Positions 36,911-43,616 of a stretch of DNA of 43,616 bases are shown here, one piece after another. Under the pieces are notes generated by a model. That model did no database searches. It was given only the letters and a program-made list of their open reading frames with translations, and was not told the DNA's origin. The position numbers were made by a program, and so were the translations under genes. Source of the stretch: a virus; IMG/VR virus record IMGVR_UViG_3300026557_000082, positions 1 to 43,616 of that record; one strand, 5' to 3'. Numbering within the stretch: the stretch's first letter is position 1; the number at the start of each line of letters is the position of its first letter.

Positions 36911-37924
36911 CTAGGACATCTTTAGTCCATATAAACGCCCGATAGAGCGTGTTGACGCATTCATAACCCCAACGGCCCATGAGAGGCTAGTTCTATAGAT
37001 CACATCATTATTGAGCAATCCGAGATCACGCGCCTGAATATCCTCAAACTGCCAACCATAAAAGTGATCTGTACCAAAGTTCACAGCATAGATGCTAGTG
37101 TAAGTGGAAGATCCGGCGGTCCCATCAGAGTTCTCGGTATTAGGAACAATCCTCGTGGTTTGATCGGCTTTGTATCCAGGATCCCTAATCACGGCCCCTT
37201 TGTACATATCAATCGTGCGATCAAACTGGTCTTTGTCCTGACTCCAACCACCTTGTACGCCTAACTGACGAATGGCAAAAGCAACACGTCTTTGCAGCAA
37301 TTCATTCATGAAAAGCGTGACGCCTGTTCCTGTTGGAGAGTCTACCGCCCATAGGAGCTGATCAAGAAACTCAAGGAGCTTATTGCCGTTGCCTGGAGTT
37401 GTAAGTAGCGTTGCTTGTGTAAGGTCTAATGATGAAGATGTAATGATATTCTCAGGACGTACACCAAACGTACCGCCATTATTTATCCGATACCTAAGGC
37501 CTACTGGGGCATTTTTGTTCCCTGTAACATGATCGTTGTTAAAAAACTTATCATTCATGTCATAGGTAACGGCCTTCATGTACGCACCGACTTGAGATGC
37601 ACGTGGATCAGTTATGGAGTTGACATCCTCAACAAACACCTTGTCTACATCAATATAGTTTCTGATGAGAAAAAGTTGTTCTGCGTAGGGAGTTGGAGTG
37701 CCACGAGTGGTAACGCCTTCAGCGTTGATTTGCGACCAGTTAACTGTTGGAAGGTTGCCTTCAAATCTAACACCGTTAGCAACCATCGTTTTTTGATTGA
37801 GAATTGGACAATCTTGAAGGACATTCCCCGCCTCAATCATGGAGTAAGTAATAGCTTTCACCATTGGTGAATTGCTATTTAATGCATAATCAGCTAGTGA
37901 ATAAGCATTAGAGTCAATTGCCAT
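36911..37924 (-). CDS. Major capsid protein
   Basis: ATG 37924 is preferred because GGGAG lies upstream; an ATG at 37939 lacks a ribosome site. The 337-residue protein has a capsid pattern: an N-terminal arm (SMIEAGNVLQDCPILNQK), E-loop-like PTVNWSQINAEGVTTRGTP, YIDVDKVFVEDVN, a central ELLQRRVAFAIRQL spine region, and a C-terminal FYGWQFEDIQARDLG. It follows the scaffold gene and precedes a decoration-like gene. An HK97 fold is inferred. It has its own scaffold rather than a fused delta domain. Confidence 0.82.
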   Translation of the reverse strand: MAIDSNAYSLADYALNSNSPMVKAITYSMIEAGNVLQDCPILNQKTMVANGVRFEGNLPTVNWSQINAEGVTTRGTPTPYAEQLFLIRNYIDVDKVFVEDVNSITDPRASQVGAYMKAVTYDMNDKFFNNDHVTGNKNAPVGLRYRINNGGTFGVRPENIITSSSLDLTQATLLTTPGNGNKLLEFLDQLLWAVDSPTGTGVTLFMNELLQRRVAFAIRQLGVQGGWSQDKDQFDRTIDMYKGAVIRDPGYKADQTTRIVPNTENSDGTAGSSTYTSIYAVNFGTDHFYGWQFEDIQARDLGLLNNDVIYRTSLSWAVGVMNASTRSIGRLYGLKMS

Positions 37925-38037
37925 AGCGACGGCTCCCATTATTTCAGTAGAACGGCTTCTGGAAGCATCGCGCTACCTGAAGTTAATGAGTGCCTATCGC
38001 AGGCTATCCACTAAATCTCGTCGCAAGACCTAATGAA

Positions 38038-38721
38038 TTATGAACGTCTAAACACGTCATTTAATCTTACAATTTGACCTGGAACAGTTTGATTGGGTTG
38101 AGAAATTGATGACCGACCTGGATTCATTGCAGGTGTTGCAGGCGGTCTCTGATTGTTTGCAGTTTGAGCAGGTGTTGTTTGTTCTTGAGACGGTTCAGCA
38201 GGCTTCGGAGCAAGGTAGGGCTTGTTTTTGATGAGATCATCAAGGGCTTTATCAACGTTCGTTGGCATGCCATCGTCCCCTAATTCAAGCTTTCCCTGGA
38301 TAGCCAGTGCAGCAAGCTCTGTATCAATGATGCCTTTTTCTTTTGCTGTCAACTGAACCATTTTCGAGATAAGCTCCTGTTTCAATTGCTGAATTTGCGC
38401 TTCTGCTTGTGCTCTTGCTGCTTTTTCTGCTTCAACAACTTTCTTTGATTTCTCAATCTCAGAAAGATTTGCCTCTTGCGCTAATCTCTCTTTTTCTTCG
38501 TATTCTGCAAGCTTCTTTTGAGCTTCGGAGAGATTTTTGCCATGGCGTGAAGCTTCTTCTGTCTTGTTGGTCGAGTGCCGCTCTAACTCTGCAATACGTA
38601 CTTGTAACTCTTCAACTGATGGCGTCTTAGGTGTCGCGCCTGATGATGCCGTGGGTGTGCCCGTCGCAGGCTGTCCATTTGGAAGCGTCGCGCCCCCTGG
38701 TGGAGTTTCTTGTTCTGCCAT
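38038..38721 (-). CDS. Capsid scaffolding protein
   Basis: The 227-residue protein is proline/alanine-rich at both ends with a long charged coiled coil between (ELQVRIAELERHSTNKTEEA..., RAQAEAQIQQLKQELISKM). This fits the DUF4355-like scaffold proteins of siphophages. It lies immediately upstream of the major capsid gene. The C-terminal RLNDVFRR may contact capsid subunits. The ribosome site GAAAGG is rather far from ATG. Confidence 0.82.
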   Translation of the reverse strand: MAEQETPPGGATLPNGQPATGTPTASSGATPKTPSVEELQVRIAELERHSTNKTEEASRHGKNLSEAQKKLAEYEEKERLAQEANLSEIEKSKKVVEAEKAARAQAEAQIQQLKQELISKMVQLTAKEKGIIDTELAALAIQGKLELGDDGMPTNVDKALDDLIKNKPYLAPKPAEPSQEQTTPAQTANNQRPPATPAMNPGRSSISQPNQTVPGQIVRLNDVFRRS

Positions 38722-38774
38722 TAGTGTAAACTACCTTTCTATAAAAAGTCAAGCTATTGTCAAGATATCAGTAT

Positions 38775-38788
38775 CCCCTTGCAAGGGG
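38775..38788. repeat. Perfect 14-base dispersed palindrome
   Basis: CCCCTTGCAAGGGG lies in the 69-base gap between the 39018-38791 gene and the scaffold gene. Confidence 0.78.
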
Positions 38789-38790
38789 GA

Positions 38791-39018
38791 TTATGCTTTG
38801 TGTGATTTTGTCTGCATTTCCTGCACAAGCTTTTGCTTGGCAAGTTCGGCTTTCTCCTTAGCGCACTGCTCACATGGGCCTTTGATTGCCTCTTGCAGTT
38901 CAGGAACAAGTCTCTGGCTGTAGTCTGACAAGTTGAGAGAGGGACGGGCCATGATCGTCTGCATGTGGTGACAATCAGGCCGCTCTACAAGATTGGGCTT
39001 TAATTCATCATTGGGCAT
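38791..39018 (-). CDS. Hypothetical small CxxC protein
   Basis: ATG 39018 is preferred, though a GTG at 39027 overlaps the previous stop. The 75-residue product has ERPDCHHMQTI and GPCEQCAKEKAEL, so a metal site of Cys/His residues is possible, then a lysine-rich helix. No known family. It precedes the scaffold, with a palindrome between them. Confidence 0.55.
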   Translation of the reverse strand: MPNDELKPNLVERPDCHHMQTIMARPSLNLSDYSQRLVPELQEAIKGPCEQCAKEKAELAKQKLVQEMQTKSHKA

Positions 39019-39023
39019 GCTAA

Positions 39024-39761
39024 TCACATTCTCACTTTCTCAGGTGTCCAATTTTCACCACCGTATTTCAAGCGTGTACTGTTGACGCTCTTCACAAATT
39101 TCTCTACAGCCTCATCAACATTTGTAGCAGGAGTGGTAAGAGAAAATACCGCGTCCTCATCACAATCCCAACTGTTTTCTCCTTTTCCAGGAATGGGCAC
39201 GCCACTCTTTACGTCTACCTCAGCACGCTCTATTGTTCTTGCCCAATGCCACCTAGGACGTTTCCAAGTGGAAGTAAAAAGCCTTACCTTGGCTGTATAC
39301 GTGCCCTCTGAAAAGAGGATTTCTCTTCCTCCTTTCCCGTTATCCTGAGTGCTGTATTTTTCCCTCCCAAGAAGAAAGTCAACAGGACGAAAAGTGCCTC
39401 GTCGCCACTTGGAATCGGTGCTTTTCCATTCGTCTGGATCTTGCCATATGTGCCACCACATCGCACCATCAAAGAATCGGAGACTAATCTCACGTGATTT
39501 ATTTATGCGCTTATACAGCCAACGTACACCCTCAATACTCCAATAGAACGCAAATAATCCGCATAGGATGTTGCCTGATAGCTGATCCTCACCGTCTCCA
39601 ATGTTGAAACTGAAACCAATCCTGTTCGTAGGTAGAACCCACTGGCAACCAAGTACAGCGTTTCCGATATGTAACCAACCACGCCCATTCAACCATTCCC
39701 TAGTGCGATCTTCTTTTTTCAAATTTTGCCAATGCCACCATATGCGACGTTCTCTAGGCAT
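39024..39761 (-). CDS. Hypothetical tryptophan-rich phage protein
   Basis: The 245-residue product starts MPRERRIWWHWQ and has unusually many tryptophans (WLHIGNAVLGCQW, DGAMWWHIWQDPDEW, STWKRPRWHWAR). A segment near residue 195 reads VPIPGKGENSWDCDEDA and looks conserved. The middle has a single mildly hydrophobic stretch (NILCGLFAFYW). It lies among small genes between portal and scaffold, where a MuF-type protein would be usual but this shows no such motif. Confidence 0.65.
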   Translation of the reverse strand: MPRERRIWWHWQNLKKEDRTREWLNGRGWLHIGNAVLGCQWVLPTNRIGFSFNIGDGEDQLSGNILCGLFAFYWSIEGVRWLYKRINKSREISLRFFDGAMWWHIWQDPDEWKSTDSKWRRGTFRPVDFLLGREKYSTQDNGKGGREILFSEGTYTAKVRLFTSTWKRPRWHWARTIERAEVDVKSGVPIPGKGENSWDCDEDAVFSLTTPATNVDEAVEKFVKSVNSTRLKYGGENWTPEKVRM

Positions 39762-39990
39762 GCTGCTTTACCTCTCTCCAAAGATCTCCCAGATGATTCG
39801 CCCAATGAGCAAATCTTTGATGATGTTCGTTAGCAGGTTGGCCTTCAAACGGAATGGATTGCTGTACAGCCTCGTTCATGAGGTCCTCAATCTTGTTTGC
39901 GAACCATGGGATAGCCAATTCAGGACTTTCTACTCTCTCAGAAGGTTTGACTGCTGGTAACTGCTGAGTGTCTTCGTCTTTCTTTGCCAT
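39754..39990 (-). CDS. Hypothetical acidic protein
   Basis: The 78-residue protein has a disordered N-terminus (KKDEDTQQLPAVK) and a helical C-terminal half (HHQRFAHWANHLGDLWREV). It overlaps the next gene by eight bases. No family is recognised; it is one of a string of small genes between portal and scaffold. Confidence 0.6.
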   Translation of the reverse strand: MAKKDEDTQQLPAVKPSERVESPELAIPWFANKIEDLMNEAVQQSIPFEGQPANEHHQRFAHWANHLGDLWREVKQHA

Positions 39991-39993
39991 GTG

Positions 39994-40164
39994 CTATTTA
40001 CCTTTCTTGGCTTTTGCAACTCTGTTGAGACGCGGATTAGCTTTCTTGGCTTTTGCCGATGCTTTACGCGTGCTGCTTGCGAGAATAGCGCTTGCAGCAC
40101 CTTTTGAGATGCCTTGCTTAGCTGCAATACTAGACGCGGCTTTGTTGAACCCGGGATGCTTCAT
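39994..40164 (-). CDS. Small basic Lys/Ala-rich protein
   Basis: This 56-residue gene begins MKHPGFNKAASSIAAKQG and continues with AILASSTRKASAKAKK and ANPRLNRV. The strong positive charge and Ala/Ser/Lys composition suggest binding to DNA or RNA, perhaps in the capsid. AAGGTG lies five bases upstream of ATG 40164, which overlaps the previous stop as TAATG. Similar short KHPGF-type proteins occur in phages; function unknown. Confidence 0.7.
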   Translation of the reverse strand: MKHPGFNKAASSIAAKQGISKGAASAILASSTRKASAKAKKANPRLNRVAKAKKGK

Positions 40165-40346
40165 TATTTCACCTTCTTTGCTCTAGGGCCATGATGATGT
40201 CTGCCATGACCACGGCCTACGCCTTTCGGTTTAGGTGCTACAGGTTTAGCTACAGCACCAGGAACGCTAGGTTTCTTTGCACGAGGTCCTAGAGGACCAT
40301 GATGGTGTCTCCCATGGCCGCGCCCAACTCCTGTTGATACTGACAT
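40164..40346 (-). CDS. His/Gly/Arg-rich protein with internal duplication
   Basis: ATG 40346 is chosen because AAAGAGGTGA lies upstream. The 60-residue product contains GVGRGHGRHHHGP twice, separated by about 20 Ala/Pro/Lys residues, and each copy is followed by RAKK. The clustered histidines would bind metal ions; the basic tails may bind nucleic acid. It is coupled to the basic protein downstream by TAATG. No family recognised. Confidence 0.65.
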   Translation of the reverse strand: MSVSTGVGRGHGRHHHGPLGPRAKKPSVPGAVAKPVAPKPKGVGRGHGRHHHGPRAKKVK

Positions 40347-40350
40347 ATCG

Positions 40351-40641
40351 TCACCTCTTTCTATCCACTCTTGACCTATCAACAGTTCGGATGATATCTA
40401 GCTCTGCACTTTTTTTCCTCTCAATTGCTTGCATAATCTGATCTGTTTCAACAGGATTCTCCTGAATCCACAGCGCGATTATCTGAATCATCAATTCATG
40501 AGGAATTGCAACCGTTTTAATGGTAAGAGGATCTTTTTGCAGTCTAAGATGTACACCTCCCTTGTTTTTCAACACTTCAGCATTCATTGACGGTTGAAAC
40601 TGCTGATTTGGTTGTTGTGCTAAATTTGGAATTGTTGCCAT
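40351..40641 (-). CDS. Hypothetical protein
   Basis: The 96-residue product starts at ATG 40641 with AAGGAGGG upstream. The N-terminus is Gln/Pro/Asn-rich (NLAQQPNQQFQPS) and the rest helical (PHELMIQIIALWIQENP, IMQAIERKKSAELDIIR). It overlaps the gene upstream by 22 bases. Not recognised. Confidence 0.6.
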   Translation of the reverse strand: MATIPNLAQQPNQQFQPSMNAEVLKNKGGVHLRLQKDPLTIKTVAIPHELMIQIIALWIQENPVETDQIMQAIERKKSAELDIIRTVDRSRVDRKR

Positions 40642-40874
40642 ATTCCCTCCTTACAAATAAAACTTTGTGTATATTGACGACTTTCATGAAATACGGTTAC
40701 TATACGTCTTGTAATTGGTTTCCATGTTACCCAAGACTCTACATTCTCAACTAGGACCTCATTCTTAATCCAAATGTCCAAAATTTCTTCCACAGGTCCT
40801 AGACTTGCAATCCAAAGATGAATGCACTCTGGATAGACTGACAAGCTCCTTTCGATGATTTTGACTTCTGACAT
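40620..40874 (-). CDS. Hypothetical protein, family member 1 of 3
   Basis: ATG 40874 is preferred (GGAAG upstream) over an open frame to 40895. The 84-residue product has LWIASLGPVEEILDIWIKNEVL, strand-like RRIVTVFHES, and a final CKEGIWQQF. The same order (W-I-x-S/K-L, ...DI, V-strands, F...G.W) is found in the next two genes upstream, so the three appear to be a tandem family. Function unknown; a small virion or chaperone protein is possible. Confidence 0.55.
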   Translation of the reverse strand: MSEVKIIERSLSVYPECIHLWIASLGPVEEILDIWIKNEVLVENVESWVTWKPITRRIVTVFHESRQYTQSFICKEGIWQQFQI

Positions 40875-40878
40875 AAAG

Positions 40879-41229
40879 TCACTTCCACAATTCATCTCGA
40901 ATACTATCCATCAAATCAAATGCATCATTATCATCTAGTTCTTTATTTTCTACAACTGTTTCATGTTTGCCTGTATACGCTATATCAGTATTTTCACCAG
41001 CTTTCATCCATTCGCCTTTAAATTGCACAAACCTACAACAATGCTCAAGTGGTGGAATAATAACTTTTACATCTAAATAATTAGTTGAGACAAAGGATTT
41101 ACGCTCTCCATATGACACATAAGGAACAGCTTCTCTCTCTACTGAAAGATCTTGAATATCCTTTACAAGACCTAAACTTTCTATCCACTCTTGCATAAAT
41201 TGAGGCAACACTCTAAGATCAATTGCCAT
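40879..41229 (-). CDS. Hypothetical protein, family member 2 of 3
   Basis: The 116-residue product shows the pattern MQEWIESLGLVKDIQDL, YLDVKVIIPPLEHCCRFVQF, then KGEWMKAG, matching the flanking genes. An acidic tail (ELDDNDAFDLMDSI) is added. It follows its upstream neighbour by one base. There is no known domain. Confidence 0.6.
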   Translation of the reverse strand: MAIDLRVLPQFMQEWIESLGLVKDIQDLSVEREAVPYVSYGERKSFVSTNYLDVKVIIPPLEHCCRFVQFKGEWMKAGENTDIAYTGKHETVVENKELDDNDAFDLMDSIRDELWK

Positions 41230-41230
41230 A

Positions 41231-41575
41231 TTATTTCCTCTCCTTTCGCCCTATCGGAGATACATCATATTCATCTTTCTTTTTCCAACTTCCATCATTT
41301 AGTCGTTCAAAACGAGCAAGATGCTTCTCTAGCTGAATATTAGCGACTGTAACATCTGCATGTTTGCCATATCTCCATTTTGCATATTTCTTCCCGTCCT
41401 CACCTATTGTATATCCATCTTTAAGTGTTTCATATCGTATATGAAAACTAATAATATCCTCTCGTTTCCACTTTAAATCCTTCTCTATCCAAGTCTTAAA
41501 TCCTAGAGGAAATGACTCATATGCCTCTTCTGATATTGGAGCTTTCTGATTATCTACAATTGGATTATCACTCAC
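41231..41575 (-). CDS. Hypothetical protein, family member 3 of 3
   Basis: The 114-residue product has FKTWIEKDLKWKREDIISFHIRYE, VTVANIQLEKHLARFERL, then DGSWKKK, the same arrangement as the next two genes. The C-terminus is basic. ATG 41575 overlaps the portal C-terminal ORF stop by ATGA. The placement of three copies next to the portal suggests virion association. Confidence 0.6.
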   Translation of the reverse strand: MSDNPIVDNQKAPISEEAYESFPLGFKTWIEKDLKWKREDIISFHIRYETLKDGYTIGEDGKKYAKWRYGKHADVTVANIQLEKHLARFERLNDGSWKKKDEYDVSPIGRKERK

Positions 41576-41895
41576 TGTTGTCCTCCCTGTGGGATTCCAC
41601 CTTGCAAGGTGGATTGTTGTGTTCCAGGCGGTTGTCCTGGAAGCGGTGCAACTCCTGGTTCAGAAGGTGGGAGCACGCCCTGTTGCATGAGTGGGTTATT
41701 TGCTATCATTTGAGCATCTTCCGCATTGCTTAAAGCCATTTCTTCATCGGGATCATAGCCCAGTTTACGCATGATTGAGTTGTTCGATACTCCAATGCTT
41801 TTGAGCAAGATATATGCCTGTACTGTTGGTAAATCATCAACTGGGAGCGGACTTTCCCATGTTACCGTTATATCGATATCGCTACTATCACTCAT
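41572..41895 (-). CDS. Portal protein C-terminal fragment as separate ORF
   Basis: The 107-residue product begins with DIDITVTWESPLPVDDL, then VQAYILLKSIGVSNNSIMRKLGYDPDEE. This is the pattern of the C-terminal end of SPP1-like portal proteins, normally fused to the wing/stem domain. It has its own ribosome site (AAGGAG before ATG 41895), so it is translated separately. The Pro/Gln/Gly-rich tail contains a palindrome read as STLQGG. The rest of the portal lies at 42528 and beyond, with two small genes between. Confidence 0.7.
   Translation of the reverse strand: MSDSSDIDITVTWESPLPVDDLPTVQAYILLKSIGVSNNSIMRKLGYDPDEEMALSNAEDAQMIANNPLMQQGVLPPSEPGVAPLPGQPPGTQQSTLQGGIPQGGQQ
41597..41612. repeat. 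Perfect 16-base dispersed palindrome
   Basis: CCACCTTGCAAGGTGG lies near the 3' end of the portal C-terminal ORF, read as STLQGG on the minus strand. Confidence 0.8.
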
Positions 41896-42155
41896 GACGA
41901 CTCCTTATATTTCTCATGCTCAATAATCATTTCAGCAGGCATAACAGGAGAATGAATACTTAAATGAATCAAAAAAAAGTCATAATCAAGTGTAGTATTT
42001 GGAACTTCATCCGATCTCACGCGTAAAATAGAATCCTTAATCTCTTCTACTTTACCAAGTACCTTATAAGAACGATATGAAGGTCCTCCTTCCATATAAT
42101 CACAATAAACTCTCCTGCCAACAGGAAAGTACCGCTCTACCTCATCTTTTTCCAT
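41892..42155 (-). CDS. Hypothetical protein inserted between portal parts
   Basis: The 87-residue product has an SH3-like strand pattern (GRRVYCDYMEGGPSYRSYKVLGKVEEI in pieces, then SILRVRSDEV). AAAGGAG lies seven bases upstream of ATG 42155. It overlaps the portal C-terminal ORF by ATGA, so all are co-translated. Not recognised. Confidence 0.6.
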   Translation of the reverse strand: MEKDEVERYFPVGRRVYCDYMEGGPSYRSYKVLGKVEEIKDSILRVRSDEVPNTTLDYDFFLIHLSIHSPVMPAEMIIEHEKYKESS

Positions 42156-42159
42156 ATTA

Positions 42160-42531
42160 TTACTCCTTTGGCAATTCGGTCATATCAGGAATACGTCCTA
42201 TAGCTTCTTCAAAACCTAACACATCTAAATCTTTAGGATCAGCTTGCGCATGTTTTACTAAGTCGTATGCCCGACGTGCTATAATATCTTGCCATGCCTC
42301 ACGCCAATGCTCAAGATATGTATCAATATATATCCCATCTACATTATCCATCTCATCTAACAACAACTTAGCAAAACCTTGAAATTGTGTATCTCTTGTG
42401 TTGTCACTCATTACATTCTCTCTTTCCTCTGAGCACTTACACCATTGATGAGCAAAAAGAAGTGCAGACCCATTGTCTATACCAACCATTGTAAACTTAT
42501 TGCATCTATCACAACGCTCTACATTTCTCAT
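42160..42531 (-). CDS. Hypothetical zinc-binding protein inserted between portal parts
   Basis: The 123-residue frame starts at ATG 42531, overlapping the portal stop by ATGA. The N-terminus has CDRCNKF and, 24 residues on, CKC, a probable zinc site. A helical domain follows (FAKLLLDEMDNVDGIYIDTYL, EEAIGRIPDM). An internal ATG at 42411 has a good GAAAGAGAG site, so a second, shorter product without the zinc site is possible. Function unknown. Confidence 0.6.
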   Translation of the reverse strand: MRNVERCDRCNKFTMVGIDNGSALLFAHQWCKCSEERENVMSDNTRDTQFQGFAKLLLDEMDNVDGIYIDTYLEHWREAWQDIIARRAYDLVKHAQADPKDLDVLGFEEAIGRIPDMTELPKE

Positions 42532-43616
42532 GCTGCACTCTCGCTTGCACTGCTTTTCATGTTATTCAATACCAATAACGCTTTACTTACTTCGATTATC
42601 AACTCTCCATATGTGCAACGTTTCTTGTCAGTCTTTTTGAGCAATGGCCCGTAGAGCATTTCGATTGCTATGCCAGTGATGCCACGAGGAAGAATATCAA
42701 CGCGTCCGGTAGCCACACCAGGCACACCCGCTTGCTCATCCATATCAGATCGGAGATTTGCTGCAAAGGCAAGCAAAGCGGTTATATTGCTCTGCATAGC
42801 TACTGACATGATTTTCTGGTCAGGCAGTGGCAACTGGATAATCTTGCCGGGATCGACGTGTAACGTGCCCTCACCAGTGCCTGGTGCGTAGAGGATGCGC
42901 CCAATCTTCTCAGTGACGTTGATGTTGCTTTGCACAAAATTGAGGCTATTATTCAATCCGATCAAGTCATCGGTCACATCGGGATATCCCCAGAAGCTAT
43001 TCGGCCTCGGCAAGTTCTGACACGAAAATATTGGCGAGAATGGATATGGCCATATGTATGGATCGCCTGAAGGTACCCAACTGCCATTCTTCGGTTGCAT
43101 GCCAGCTTGTGCAACTTGCGTCCAGTGTTGTATCTGCCAAGTAACATCAGAGTCCAGCCCGTCCGCATCCTCATCTTCATAGCTGAAAGGATCTTCATCG
43201 ATTGGATCTACGCGTGAGATCTCCTCACGATAGTACACACGTTGTGGCTTGCCAGCCGCGTCCTTCTCATCACATGAATACTCCAAGCAATACAAGAGAA
43301 TCGTCTGGACGTCTTGTGGGGCTGTTTTGACACTCACAATGGCCGGATCTATCTCGATTAAACGAAACTTGCCTTGCTTGCGACCTGGAACTATTCGGAG
43401 GAACGCGTTGCCAGCCATCGCCCCATTTAACCCAAGACGGAGCAGGAATGGAATGCGCGTCTCTTTACGTCCCCAGCAATCATCCAAGAAAGTTTGCGCC
43501 TCGTCGGGGGAACCTTCTGCAACGGTGATTTGAAGCTCTTTCCCAAATAAAAATTCATTTGATGTATTGACAACTTCAACGACACGATTAGAAATAACAT
43601 TAAAATCGGGCTCATT
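42528..43616 (-). CDS. Portal protein, main part (5' end beyond window)
   Basis: The frame is open to the right edge of the window, so the N-terminus is missing. The visible 362 residues include RLGLNGAMAGNAFLRIVP, YPFSPIFSCQNLPRPNSFWGYPDVTDDLIGLN in sections, EQAGVPGVATGR, and LPRGITGIAIEMLYGPLLKKTDKK, matching SPP1-like (Gp6) portal proteins. It stops after KALLVLNNM, just where the usual wing/crown segment would follow; that segment appears in the ORF at 41572-41895. Portal forms the DNA gate of the head. Confidence 0.85.
   Translation of the reverse strand, partial: NEPDFNVISNRVVEVVNTSNEFLFGKELQITVAEGSPDEAQTFLDDCWGRKETRIPFLLRLGLNGAMAGNAFLRIVPGRKQGKFRLIEIDPAIVSVKTAPQDVQTILLYCLEYSCDEKDAAGKPQRVYYREEISRVDPIDEDPFSYEDEDADGLDSDVTWQIQHWTQVAQAGMQPKNGSWVPSGDPYIWPYPFSPIFSCQNLPRPNSFWGYPDVTDDLIGLNNSLNFVQSNINVTEKIGRILYAPGTGEGTLHVDPGKIIQLPLPDQKIMSVAMQSNITALLAFAANLRSDMDEQAGVPGVATGRVDILPRGITGIAIEMLYGPLLKKTDKKRCTYGELIIEVSKALLVLNNMKSSASESAA

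Noticed and set aside
941-41612. The palindromes as a CRISPR array or as intrinsic terminators
   Set aside because: Spacing is irregular over 40 kb, most copies lie inside genes, and T-runs do not follow them.
41896-42527. A self-splicing intron or intein interrupting the portal
   Set aside because: The portal ORF ends in a normal stop with an ATGA overlap, and the intervening ORFs have their own starts; no intein motifs or homing-endonuclease motifs are visible.

Overview
This is most of the genome, or a large prophage segment, of a tailed double-stranded DNA phage with siphovirus-type structural genes. It is gene-dense, with many ATGA and TAATG overlaps and strong AAAGGAG-type ribosome sites. 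The promoters are near-consensus sigma-70 type and base composition is moderately AT-rich. The host cannot be fixed from the sequence. Low-GC Gram-positive bacteria fit the translation signals; Chloroflexota (Ktedonobacteria) is a guess based on the style of the lysin and of the dispersed CCTTGCAAGG palindromes. No integrase, terminase, DNA polymerase or tRNA gene is visible. The portal gene runs off the right edge, so the packaging genes probably lie just beyond it.

Layout. (A) 1-5763, plus strand: small unknown and zinc-binding proteins, a DUF1064 nuclease-like protein, an SNF2-like helicase, an amino (N4/N6) DNA methyltransferase, a small C5-cytosine methyltransferase and a zinc/Toprim primase. 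(B) 5764-9100: the control region, with palindromes, HTH proteins, a leftward SF2 helicase operon, and a back-to-back promoter pair with consensus -35 boxes. (C) 9108-13445, plus strand: an SSB-like protein, a Cas4/RecB-like nuclease, small unknown proteins and an excisionase-like HTH protein. (D) 13446-15911: a terminator-rich gap, a leftward papain-like protease, and a rightward RHH plus ORF6N/zinc-knuckle pair under a perfect TTGACA-N17-TATAAT promoter. (E) 15959-43616, minus strand: the late genes. Read from the right edge leftward they are portal, small unknown genes, scaffold, major capsid, head-tail connectors, two tail-tube paralogues, a frameshifted tail chaperone, tape measure, tail spike, tail hub, fibre and baseplate proteins, lysin and a holin/membrane-protein cassette.

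How the parts work together. Early proteins remodel and replicate DNA and modify it, probably against host restriction. HTH, RHH and ORF6N proteins probably set the developmental switch. The long leftward operon builds the head and tail and ends in lysis.

Most unusual points: (1) about fifteen copies of a CCTTGCAAGG-centred palindrome, spread through genes and gaps; (2) a portal apparently split into two ORFs by two inserted genes; (3) an A8 slippery site fusing the tail chaperone ORFs; (4) several local gene duplications (tail tube, holin, three 40.6-41.6 kb proteins, two 0.5-0.9 kb proteins); (5) a DUF1003 membrane protein within the lysis cassette.
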